The notes under the pieces: model-generated
Database searches by the model: none
Seen by the model: only the letters and a program-made list of their open reading frames with translations
Told to the model about the DNA's origin: nothing
Shown: positions 1 through 5,628 of the stretch, in pieces
How positions within the stretch are numbered: the first letter of the stretch is position 1
How the letters are laid out: the number at the start of each line of letters is the position of its first letter
Source of the DNA: an uncultured Clostridium sp.
GTDB taxonomy: Bacteria > Bacillota > Clostridia > Lachnospirales > Lachnospiraceae
Assembly (NCBI GenBank): GCA_900551135.1
Contig: URUX01000080.1
Span: 1 to 10,333, forward strand
DNA: 10,333 bases
Direction of reading: 5' to 3'
Program-made: the position numbers and the translations under genes

Positions 1-1
1 T

Positions 2-604
2 ACCTGGATTTTGGCAAAGCTTCCTCAGAGATATATTATCAGTGGGGATGAAATCACACCGTATCTGGTCTTTATGAACAGCCATGATGGAACCGGATCA
101 ATTAAGGCAGCCATGACACCAATCAGGGTTGTGTGCCAGAATACGCTGAATCTGGCACTGTCTACAGCAAAGAGAAGCTGGTCAACCATCCATACGGGGG
201 ACATTCATGGCAAGCTGGAAGACGCCAGAAATACCCTTTTATATGCAGACCGGTACATGGCAGAACTGGGAAAAGCCATTGACCTATTAAACCGCCAGAA
301 GCTTTCAGACCGTCAGGTATTGGAGTACATAGATAGTCTGTTTCCGCTTCTGGATAATGCCAGTGAAACCCAGAAGAAGAATATCCTTAAAATGAAAGAG
401 GATATGAAGTGCCGTTATTTTGAAGCGCCGGATCTGGCACATGTGGGAAAGAACGCTTACCGCTTTGTAAATGCAGTCAGTGATTTTGCCACCCATGCCA
501 GACCGTTAAGGGAACGCTCCAATTATCGGGAAAGCCTGTTTGGAAAGACGGTTGACGGAAATACCATGATTGACAGGGCTTATGAGATGGTAAAAGCAGC
601 ATAA
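2..604 (+). CDS. DUF932 phage/plasmid-like protein, 5' end cut by window edge
   Basis: This is the C-terminal part of a DUF932 (phage/plasmid-like) protein, a family common on conjugative elements and phages whose biochemical role is not established. The reading frame is open to the left edge (preceding residues T-W-I), so the TTG at 11 is not a real start and the gene begins outside the window. The best family signal is TPIRVVCQNTLNLAL, followed by a tryptophan- and histidine-containing stretch (SWSTIHTGDIHGKL) and a long helical region. The protein ends in Ala-Ala (GCA GCA TAA), an ending shared with three of the following genes. No terminator is seen in the 130 bp that follow. The family call is from recognised motifs; a role in element maintenance is inferred from context only. 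Confidence 0.82.
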   Translation, partial: TWILAKLPQRYIISGDEITPYLVFMNSHDGTGSIKAAMTPIRVVCQNTLNLALSTAKRSWSTIHTGDIHGKLEDARNTLLYADRYMAELGKAIDLLNRQKLSDRQVLEYIDSLFPLLDNASETQKKNILKMKEDMKCRYFEAPDLAHVGKNAYRFVNAVSDFATHARPLRERSNYRESLFGKTVDGNTMIDRAYEMVKAA

Positions 605-683
605 TGGAACCAGCTTATGTAGAAGATAGGCAAAGATATATGTGAAACGGCTGGATATTGGATATATGGGCTTCACAAACTAC

Positions 684-712
684 TTGTTGGTACATAAAGC
701 GTTGGATATAAT
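684..712 (+). promoter_or_regulatory. Candidate sigma-A promoter for the nucleotidyltransferase gene
   Basis: A perfect TATAAT lies at 707-712. A weak -35 (TTGTTG, 684-689) sits upstream with a 17-bp spacer. The ribosome binding site AAAGGAGG (721-728) and the ATG at 737 follow. The 9-bp word TTGGATATA occurs at 658-666 and again at 702-710 overlapping the -10, and could be part of an operator. Confidence rests mainly on the -10. Confidence 0.5.
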
Positions 713-736
713 AGATAGCAAAAGGAGGCAGTATCC

Positions 737-1078
737 ATGACGGATGAAATGAAAAACTTGATTTTACAGTATGTAGATTCGGTGCGGAATATATATGGAA
801 CACATTTAAAGCAGGTTATTTTATATGGCTCATACGCCAGAGGGGATTATACAAATGACTCGGATGTGGATATTATGCTTCTGGTTGATTTGAATGAGGA
901 AGAGGCAGAGAAGTTTTCTGATGAACTTTCGGAACTGGGATTTGAGTATAATGTTGGTTATGACATTTGGATGATGCCGCTTGTGAAAAATATACAGAGC
1001 TTTTTCAAGTGGAGCGTTGCGTCTCCATTTTACAGGAGTGTAAAGGAAGAGGGGGTATCTTTGTATGAAGCTTCCTGA
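737..1078 (+). CDS. MNT-type nucleotidyltransferase domain protein (MntA-like antitoxin)
   Basis: A 113-aa minimal nucleotidyltransferase. The polymerase-beta-type signature GSX10DXD is intact: GSYARGD at residues 31-37, metal-binding Asp43 and Asp45 in DSDVDIML, and a probable third Asp at 76 (GYDIW). Proteins of this size usually act as the antitoxin half of HEPN/MNT (HepT/MntA) modules, in which MntA adenylylates the HEPN RNase. The start is well supported by AAAGGAGG eight bases upstream and a promoter at 684-712. The usual HEPN partner should follow at once. Instead there is a 9-codon ORF starting inside this gene at 1065 and then a terminator, so the toxin appears lost or absent. The active site looks functional, so it could act alone or on a partner elsewhere. 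Confidence 0.8.
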   Translation: MTDEMKNLILQYVDSVRNIYGTHLKQVILYGSYARGDYTNDSDVDIMLLVDLNEEEAEKFSDELSELGFEYNVGYDIWMMPLVKNIQSFFKWSVASPFYRSVKEEGVSLYEAS

Positions 1079-1094
1079 GGCAGAAAAATTATAA
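1065..1094 (+). pseudogene. Nine-codon ORF overlapping the nucleotidyltransferase 3' end; possible start of a lost HEPN gene
   Basis: ATG at 1065 reads MKLPEAEKL and then TAA at 1092-1094. It starts inside the last 14 bases of the nucleotidyltransferase gene and has a purine-rich GAGGGGG stretch about nine bases upstream. A downstream gene overlapping the MNT gene end is the usual layout of MNT/HEPN pairs, so this may be the surviving start of a deleted HEPN partner. The peptide is too short to prove homology. It could equally be a leader peptide or chance. Confidence 0.25.
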
Positions 1095-1107
1095 CATGAT
1101 TTAGGAT

Positions 1108-1138
1108 GGGAGTATCAGTCAATGGTACTCTCTTTTTT
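1108..1138 (+). terminator. Intrinsic terminator after the nucleotidyltransferase gene
   Basis: The stem GAGTATC (1110-1116) pairs with GGTACTC (1124-1130) with one G-T wobble and a 7-nt loop. It can be extended by two pairs at the base and is followed by six T at 1133-1138. It ends only 16 bases before the AGGAG of the next gene, which leaves no room for a promoter between them. It may therefore be a conditional attenuator rather than a full stop. Confidence 0.75.
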
Positions 1139-1167
1139 ATGCAAAAATAGGAACAGGAGTGATTGGA

Positions 1168-1968
1168 ATGGAACAGAAGAAAATCAGGCTGCTCCGGCCG
1201 GATGAGATCGAGTGCCGGATTGGAACAATCAGCGAGAAAGGCCTGAGTTTGCTGTTGTTTATGGATGCAAGAGCAGCACAGAACATTTTGGATGAAAGTT
1301 TTACATCCTTTGGGTGGCGCAGAACCCATCAGGAGATTGGCGGAAGGCTGTACTGTACGGTAGAGGTCTGGGATGGAGAAAAAAAGCAGTGGATCAACAA
1401 GCAGGACGTGGGAACGGAAAGCTTTGCGGAAAAGGAGAAAGGGGCGGCTTCTGATTCCTTTAAGCGGGCCTGTTTTAACTGGGGGATTGGACGGGAACTT
1501 TACTCCGCACCGTTTATCTGGATTCCGGCAGACCGAGTGAGTATTCAGTATGATGGAAAGCGGTATACCACACTGGAACGCTTTACGGTAGCAGCTATCT
1601 CTTACAATGAGAATCGGGAAATCTGCGGGCTGGAAATCCGCAACGGCGCTAACAGGCCGGTATTTGTAAAACGGGCAACTGGGGAACATGTGCCAGCCGC
1701 AAACGGAGAAACAAAGCAGGAAGTGAGGGAACAGGAACCAGCTTCTGCAGCACCGAAAAGCAATGGTGCCGATCCGGCAGAAACAGTAAAGAAGCAGCTT
1801 ACGGCAAAGATGAAACGGGACATGCAAAAGGAGCTAGACCGGACCGGCGTACCGCTGGAGAAAGTTCTGGAGCGATACCATCTTACGGATATTACCCAGA
1901 TGACGGCAGAGCAGTACAGGGATGCCATGACCGGACTGAAACGCTCCCAGTCCAGAACAGCTGCATAA
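1168..1968 (+). CDS. Rad52/Rad22-like single-strand annealing protein
   Basis: A 266-aa protein of the Rad52/Rad22 double-strand-break-repair family, as found on phages and conjugative elements, where such proteins anneal complementary single strands during recombination. The family-like core covers about residues 1-170. Its most telling part is SDSFKRACFNWGIGRELY (residues 95-112), preceded by a GTESFAEKEKGAA segment. Residues about 175-210 are a low-complexity Ala/Glu/Pro linker. A C-terminal helical segment (about 212-260, RTGVPLEKVLERYHLTDITQ) resembles the small tail domain seen in other recombination proteins. I chose ATG 1168 because AGGAG at 1155-1159 lies eight bases upstream; an in-frame GTG at 1159 overlaps that site. 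The protein ends in Ala-Ala. The next gene starts 20 bp downstream, so this is the first gene of a recombination operon. Confidence 0.75.
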   Translation: MEQKKIRLLRPDEIECRIGTISEKGLSLLLFMDARAAQNILDESFTSFGWRRTHQEIGGRLYCTVEVWDGEKKQWINKQDVGTESFAEKEKGAASDSFKRACFNWGIGRELYSAPFIWIPADRVSIQYDGKRYTTLERFTVAAISYNENREICGLEIRNGANRPVFVKRATGEHVPAANGETKQEVREQEPASAAPKSNGADPAETVKKQLTAKMKRDMQKELDRTGVPLEKVLERYHLTDITQMTAEQYRDAMTGLKRSQSRTAA

Positions 1969-1988
1969 GAAGAAAGAAGGGAGAAAAT

Positions 1989-2507
1989 ATGAGAGAGCAA
2001 AGTCAGAAAGAACGGTTGGAACGCTTAATAAAGCGGCCTGTTCCGAAAAAGAAGGTGGGAATTGTCCGGCTGGAAATGGTAAAGGAAAGCCGTTGCCTGT
2101 ATGGAACAAAAAAATTCCGGAAGCCGGAAGAAGCGGCAGATATGATAAGGCCGCTGTTAAGGCCAGCGGATCGGGAAATGCTGGTGGTTCTGGCCCTGAA
2201 TAACCAGATGGAACCTCTGGCACTGGAGATTGTGGCAGTAGGAGGATTGAACCACTGTTATATAGAGCCAAGGGATATTTATAAAATGGCGGTATTAAAT
2301 AATGCGTCCTATATTATCTGCTTTCATAACCATCCGTCCGGCGACTGCAGGCCAAGCAGGGAAGACCGCCTGATTACGGAACGGTTACGGAAGGCAGGAG
2401 AGATTCTCGGCATTACGCTGGTTGATCATATCGTGGTGGGAGAAGACCGTTTTTACAGCTTTCGGAAAGAAGGAAAATTAATCGTTCAAGAGACTATAGC
2501 AGCATAA
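1989..2507 (+). CDS. radC: RadC-family JAB-domain protein
   Basis: A 172-aa RadC/JAB (MPN) domain protein. The metal-binding signature is complete: H113 and H115 in FHNHPSG, then PSREDRL with Ser123 and Asp126, and the typical DHIVVG at 146-151. It lacks the N-terminal helix-hairpin-helix region of longer chromosomal RadC proteins (about 220 aa). In its place is a basic, probably unstructured start. Short RadC proteins of this kind are frequent on plasmids, phages and genomic islands, and their enzymatic role is unproven. AAGGGAG at 1977-1983 supports ATG 1989. The gene lies 20 bp after the Rad52-like gene and ends in Ala-Ala. The family call is firm; a role in element recombination is inferred from position. 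Confidence 0.88.
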   Translation: MREQSQKERLERLIKRPVPKKKVGIVRLEMVKESRCLYGTKKFRKPEEAADMIRPLLRPADREMLVVLALNNQMEPLALEIVAVGGLNHCYIEPRDIYKMAVLNNASYIICFHNHPSGDCRPSREDRLITERLRKAGEILGITLVDHIVVGEDRFYSFRKEGKLIVQETIAA

Positions 2508-2518
2508 AGGAGAAGAGC

Positions 2519-2557
2519 ATGATTCAGATTATTATTATCATTTGTATGGCAGTATAG
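2519..2557 (+). CDS. Hydrophobic 12-codon micro-ORF in front of the YqaJ gene
   Basis: ATG 2519 encodes MIQIIIIICMAV and stops at TAG 2555-2557. It has its own AGGAG (2508-2512) six bases upstream. That site and the following bases (AGGAGAAGAGCAT, 2508-2520) are repeated exactly at 2556-2568 just before the YqaJ start. The micro-ORF stop overlaps the first base of the downstream AGGAG by sharing the AG of TAGGAG. This geometry suggests translational coupling or a leader peptide, but a simple duplication of the ribosome binding site is also possible. There is no direct evidence that it is translated. Confidence 0.35.
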   Translation: MIQIIIIICMAV

Positions 2558-2568
2558 GAGAAGAGCAT

Positions 2569-3498
2569 ATGAAAAAATTAGTGTCAACGTTACAGTTATC
2601 AAGAGAAGAATGGCTGCGTTACCGCAAGCAGGGAATTGGCGGTTCTGACGCAGGAGCCGTATGCGGATTAAACCCGTACCGGACAGCCGCCCATGTGTAT
2701 CTGGATAAGATTACAGAGGATGTGGAAGAAATAGATAATGAATCCATGCGTCAGGGAAGGGATCTGGAAGAATATGTAGCCAGGAGGTTTATGGAAGAAA
2801 CAGGGTTAAAGGTAAGACGGAGCAACTATATGTATCAGCACGAGGAGCATCCGTTTATGGTAGCAGACGTAGACCGTATGATTGTGGGGGAACGTGCAGG
2901 GCTGGAATGTAAGACAGCCAGTGCATACAGCGCCGGAAAATGGAAGGATGGACAGATCCCTCCCCATTACCTGATTCAGTGTGTTCATTACATGGCTGTA
3001 ACTAATGCGGACTGCTGGTATCTGGCAGTAGTGATTCTGGGGCAGGGATTTCAGTGGACGAAGATTGAACGGGATGAGGAACTGATTCAAAACCTGATTC
3101 AGATCGAGCAGAACTTCTGGGAGAATTATGTACAGGCAGGCGTACTGCCGGAGGCAGACGGATCAGATGCGTATACCGAGCTGTTGAATCAGCATTTTCA
3201 TACGGCAAGAAAGGGCATGGAGATTCAGCTTTCCGGTTTCCAGACGGATTTAAAACGCCGTCAGGAGATTGTGGAGCAGATAAAAGCACTGGAACAGGAG
3301 AAGAACCAGATCGAACAGACCATCAAAAAAGAAATGGGAGAGTCCGAGTGGGCGATAGGAGAGGATTACCGGATTCACTGGAGCAACGTGGAGAGCACCA
3401 AAATTGATACCAGACGATTAAAGGCAGAGCGGCCGGATATTTACACGGAGTTTTCCAAAGAGGTAAAGAGCCGGAGATTCCAGATTTTGGCGGCATAA
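2569..3498 (+). CDS. YqaJ-family viral recombinase/exonuclease
   Basis: A 309-aa YqaJ-like nuclease of the PD-(D/E)XK (lambda exonuclease-type) fold, expected to resect double-stranded DNA to give single strands for the annealing protein. Visible motifs are GIGGSDAG (residues 22-29), catalytic Asp in VADVD (100-102), the E-x-K pair E113/K115 in LECKTA, and the downstream PPHYLIQCVHYM helix with Gln137. Residues about 224-256 form a charged coiled coil, and a short basic region follows. I chose ATG 2569 because AGGAG at 2556-2560 lies eight bases upstream; an in-frame ATT-type start at 2542 has no such site. The protein ends in -LAA, the same last three residues as the ssrA degradation tag. 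With the Rad52-like gene it makes a nuclease/annealase pair. Confidence 0.88.
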   Translation: MKKLVSTLQLSREEWLRYRKQGIGGSDAGAVCGLNPYRTAAHVYLDKITEDVEEIDNESMRQGRDLEEYVARRFMEETGLKVRRSNYMYQHEEHPFMVADVDRMIVGERAGLECKTASAYSAGKWKDGQIPPHYLIQCVHYMAVTNADCWYLAVVILGQGFQWTKIERDEELIQNLIQIEQNFWENYVQAGVLPEADGSDAYTELLNQHFHTARKGMEIQLSGFQTDLKRRQEIVEQIKALEQEKNQIEQTIKKEMGESEWAIGEDYRIHWSNVESTKIDTRRLKAERPDIYTEFSKEVKSRRFQILAA

Positions 3499-3511
3499 AA
3501 AGGAAGATGGA

Positions 3512-3790
3512 ATGGGAACAGAAGAATTTTTCAGAATGATGTTAAACGAACGGATATGCAGCGTGATTCAGGAAAAATACAAACAGGATGATGAACGGAG
3601 AAACGCATATCAGAAGGCTGTGGAGCATTGGGAACAGGTGTTAAAAAAACAGGGAAAGGAGGTGGAACAGGAATTTGACCAGTATTTTTCTACAAAGGAG
3701 GCGTGGGAGGCCGAGGAACAGGAGGCATTGTATCTGGCTGGTTTTTCAGATGCCATTCAATTGATAAAAAGGATGGGACTGATTGGTTAA
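3512..3790 (+). CDS. Small acidic helical protein, DUF6809-like
   Basis: A 92-aa soluble, charged, almost wholly helical protein. It has a tyrosine- and glutamate-rich middle and a C-terminal ALYLAGFSDAIQLIKRMG segment. That end resembles the conserved GF...A...I end of small DUF6809-type proteins common in Lachnospiraceae elements; this match is from memory and is tentative. AAAAAGGAAG precedes ATG 3512, and the gene is 13 bp after the YqaJ gene, so it closes the recombination operon. No catalytic motif or membrane segment is visible. A role as an accessory to the nuclease is possible only by position. Confidence 0.6.
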   Translation: MGTEEFFRMMLNERICSVIQEKYKQDDERRNAYQKAVEHWEQVLKKQGKEVEQEFDQYFSTKEAWEAEEQEALYLAGFSDAIQLIKRMGLIG

Positions 3791-3792
3791 GG

Positions 3793-3829
3793 TTGTATCT
3801 ATATCAGAATAATAATATAATATTGATAT
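3793..3829 (+). promoter_or_regulatory. Candidate promoter and small inverted repeat before the 43-codon ORF
   Basis: TATAAT lies at 3816-3821, with a weak -35 TTGTAT at 3793-3798 and a 17-bp spacer. The inverted repeat ATATCA (3801-3806)/TGATAT (3824-3829) flanks the -10, which is where a repressor operator could sit. The region is very AT-rich, so a chance match is possible. Confidence 0.4.
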
Positions 3830-3850
3830 TAAAAGACGGGAGGGAAGAAA

Positions 3851-3982
3851 ATGGAAGCAGAATTGGAACTATTAAAAATACTGACAGAGGCCCAGGATGA
3901 TGTGGAAAAGGGATGCGTAGCCCCCATTCAGGACACCTTCCAGGAAATCAGGGAAACCCTTTTAAGAAGAACAGGATTATGA
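3851..3982 (+). CDS. 43-codon ORF, possible antitoxin C-terminal remnant
   Basis: ATG 3851 to TGA 3980-3982 encodes a 43-aa acidic helical peptide, with GGGAGGG (3838-3844) upstream. The pattern EAQDDVEKGCVAPIQDTF followed by a short Arg-rich helix is like the C-terminal toxin-binding tail of Phd/YefM- or RelB-type antitoxins (a V-x-x-G-x-V-x-P segment). The DNA-binding N-terminal half is absent, and no toxin gene follows. It may be a remnant, or a short free-standing protein with its own promoter. The antitoxin link is recalled from family patterns and was not tested. Confidence 0.5.
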   Translation: MEAELELLKILTEAQDDVEKGCVAPIQDTFQEIRETLLRRTGL

Positions 3983-4014
3983 GGATTTAGTATTGTAAAT
4001 AATACAAAAAGGTC

Positions 4015-4043
4015 AGGGGACAGCCGGTGTGCTGTCCTCTTTT
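4015..4043 (+). terminator. Intrinsic terminator just before the DUF5688 gene
   Basis: A 10-bp stem pairs AGGGGACAGC (4015-4024) with GCTGTCCTCT (4031-4040), with one G-T wobble and a 6-nt loop. A short T run (4040-4043) and further AT-rich bases follow. The smaller inverted repeat GTATT (3990-3994)/AATAC (4001-4005) lies just upstream. The hairpin ends about 10 bases before the AAGGAGG of the next gene, so that gene must be reached by read-through. Confidence 0.7.
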
Positions 4044-4065
4044 ATTGTGGAAAAGGAGGAACAAC

Positions 4066-4770
4066 ATGGAAATTCAGGGATTAGAAAAGGCAGAAAAGCG
4101 CACACTGGACATTCAATGGGTGAAAGAACATTTGGTATGCCGTCTGGTGAACCGAAAGAATAACGAAGAACTGTTAAAAGAGATTCCGTATCGGAAGGTT
4201 TATGATTTGGCGGTGGTTTATTATGTACCAATGCAGCAAGTAGAAGATGGAATGCTTTTCTGGACTATTCGGAAGGAACAGGCGGAAGTATTGGGACTGG
4301 AAGAAGAAAGCCTGTTTACACTGGCTCTGGAAAACACCAGAAGACGGTTTCCAATCCAGTTTACTGCTTTGGAACAGGCAATCCGGCAGTTTACGTTAGA
4401 GGCAGGGATTGATTTGGAAGAAGAATGTAATGAAGAGGCTGAGACGGAACAGGAAACAGGCAGTATGTACCTGTTGTCGAATACATTTCATACGTATGGA
4501 GCTGTTGCAATGCTGTATCCAGATGTGTGGGAAGGGATTGCAGACCGTTTTCGGTCAGACTTAATTATCCTGCCATCCAGCTGCCATGAAGTATTAGTAC
4601 TTCCATACACAGAAGAGATTTCTGTTTCAGATTTGGCGGAAATTGTATTTACCGTAAACAGGGAGTGTGTAGCGCCCGAAGACATGCTGTCTGATTCCGT
4701 TTATTTATATCGGAGGATAGAAAAAAGGATTGTAATGGTAGGGAGAACCGAACAGGAGGAAATCAAATGA
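4066..4770 (+). CDS. DUF5688 family protein
   Basis: A 234-aa protein of the DUF5688 family, frequent in Firmicute conjugative elements and of unknown function. The recognisable family region is the C-terminal half. It contains YLLSNTFHTYGAVAMLYPD (residues 135-153), DLIILPSSCHEVLVLP (165-180) and a VNRECVAPEDMLSDSVY-type segment near the end. The N-terminal half is charged and helical, and a Glu-rich linker covers about 117-132. ATG 4066 is chosen over an in-frame ATG at 4027 because AAGGAGG (4053-4059) stands six bases upstream and the earlier ATG lies inside a terminator hairpin. The stop overlaps the methyltransferase start (ATGA), so the two are translationally coupled. Confidence 0.75.
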   Translation: MEIQGLEKAEKRTLDIQWVKEHLVCRLVNRKNNEELLKEIPYRKVYDLAVVYYVPMQQVEDGMLFWTIRKEQAEVLGLEEESLFTLALENTRRRFPIQFTALEQAIRQFTLEAGIDLEEECNEEAETEQETGSMYLLSNTFHTYGAVAMLYPDVWEGIADRFRSDLIILPSSCHEVLVLPYTEEISVSDLAEIVFTVNRECVAPEDMLSDSVYLYRRIEKRIVMVGRTEQEEIK

Positions 4771-5516
4771 GCATTATTAAGTCAGGGAAGAAAAAACTGG
4801 ACAGGGGAAGAGGATGTGTGCTGATAGAAGGAGATGGAAGAAGGCTTGACATGCTGGAAGATGAAAGCATAGACTGCATCATTACGGATCATCCATGGCT
4901 GGATATTCTTTCCAACCGAGGGGGAAACCGTTCATTTTCCGACTATGAATGTTTCCGGTATGAGTTGGAGGACTTTCAGGAGAAGGCCAGAGTATTAAAA
5001 GCCGGATGTTTTTTAGCGGAGTTTCTTCCGGCTGAAAATGAAAGCAATTACCGGTATCTGTATCAGATAAAGGAATTTGCCAGCCAGTGCGGTCTGGAGT
5101 ATTACAGCAAGGTAAGCTGGAAAAAGGGGAGTTTTGTAAGCAATACGGGAAGAAAAGCCAAGAACAGCCAGGACATTATGATTTTTACCAAGGGAAAGGC
5201 TCGGTGCATGAGGCTGGACAGCAAGAAGATCAAAAAGGACGGAGGGATTCATTACATGAGTGGGGCGGCAGGGATGCTGCCCGCCATGTTTGATGTGGAA
5301 CCCGTTCCCAGAAATCAAAAGATTCATCAAAGTGAACTGCCCGTAGAACTCTGCGAACAGCTGATCCCGTATCTGACAAGGGAAGGAGAAGTAATACTGG
5401 ATCAGTTCGCCGGAAGCGGAGCAGTAGGGGTGGCGGCTCTGAGACTGGGAAGAAGGTGCATTATGATAGAAAAATCCCATGGGGATATGGAACAGATTCG
5501 GAAACGGGTTGGGTAA
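4767..5516 (+). CDS. DNA methyltransferase of the beta order, with DHPW catalytic motif
   Basis: A 249-aa amino-methyltransferase (N6-adenine or N4-cytosine) using S-adenosylmethionine. Motif order is catalytic first: motif IV DHPW (residues 41-44) after VLIEGDGRRLDML, then a variable region, a motif X-like HQSELPVEL (187-195), and the SAM-binding motif I LDQFAGSGAVG (211-221), giving a beta-type order. The catalytic motif normally reads DPPY, DPPW or SPPW; His at its second position is unusual, though I recall it as common to this element-borne subfamily. No restriction endonuclease gene is adjacent, so it is an orphan enzyme that may modify element DNA against host restriction or act in regulation. 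AGGAGG at 4754-4759 lies seven bases before ATG 4767. It overlaps the DUF5688 gene by 4 bp. Confidence 0.85.
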   Translation: MSIIKSGKKKLDRGRGCVLIEGDGRRLDMLEDESIDCIITDHPWLDILSNRGGNRSFSDYECFRYELEDFQEKARVLKAGCFLAEFLPAENESNYRYLYQIKEFASQCGLEYYSKVSWKKGSFVSNTGRKAKNSQDIMIFTKGKARCMRLDSKKIKKDGGIHYMSGAAGMLPAMFDVEPVPRNQKIHQSELPVELCEQLIPYLTREGEVILDQFAGSGAVGVAALRLGRRCIMIEKSHGDMEQIRKRVG

Positions 5517-5589
5517 GGTGGCTGTCTTTTAACAGAGTACATTTGTTTTTGCTTTTTATAAAACAGGGGTTCGCTTAATGCTGTGGTTA

Positions 5590-5609
5590 TGTTACAATGG
5601 AGACAGTGT
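5590..5609 (+). promoter_or_regulatory. Extended -10 promoter of the first ATPase gene
   Basis: TGT followed by TACAAT (5590-5598) makes an extended -10 (TGn) promoter. No strong -35 is seen; TTCGCT at 5570-5575 is a weak candidate. The 14 bases AATGGAGACAGTGT (5596-5609) run from the -10 into the likely transcription start and recur exactly at 7115-7128 upstream of the second ATPase gene. Confidence 0.55.
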
Positions 5610-5628
5610 AGAGAGAGAGGAATGTCCA

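Noticed and set aside
609..654. Inverted repeat CCAGC/GCTGG after the DUF932 gene as a terminator
   Set aside because: The 5-bp stem encloses a loop of more than 30 bases and no T run follows.
1159..1167. GTG start for the Rad52-like gene
   Set aside because: The GTG overlaps the AGGAG site itself; ATG at 1168 has the proper eight-base spacing.
1030..1827. Minus-strand ORF of 265 codons
   Set aside because: It lies antisense to the well-supported Rad52-like gene, crosses a terminator, and has a Cys/Phe/Ser-rich composition typical of shadow frames.
3703..3900. Plus-strand ORF of 65 codons overlapping the small helical protein and the 43-codon ORF
   Set aside because: It is an out-of-frame shadow without a ribosome binding site; it runs through the AT-rich promoter region and its product has no protein-like pattern.
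5578..5628. In-frame upstream ATG adding 17 residues to the first ATPase
   Set aside because: The extra stretch contains the extended -10 promoter and the 14-mer shared with the second ATPase gene, and the paralogue alignment begins at 5629.
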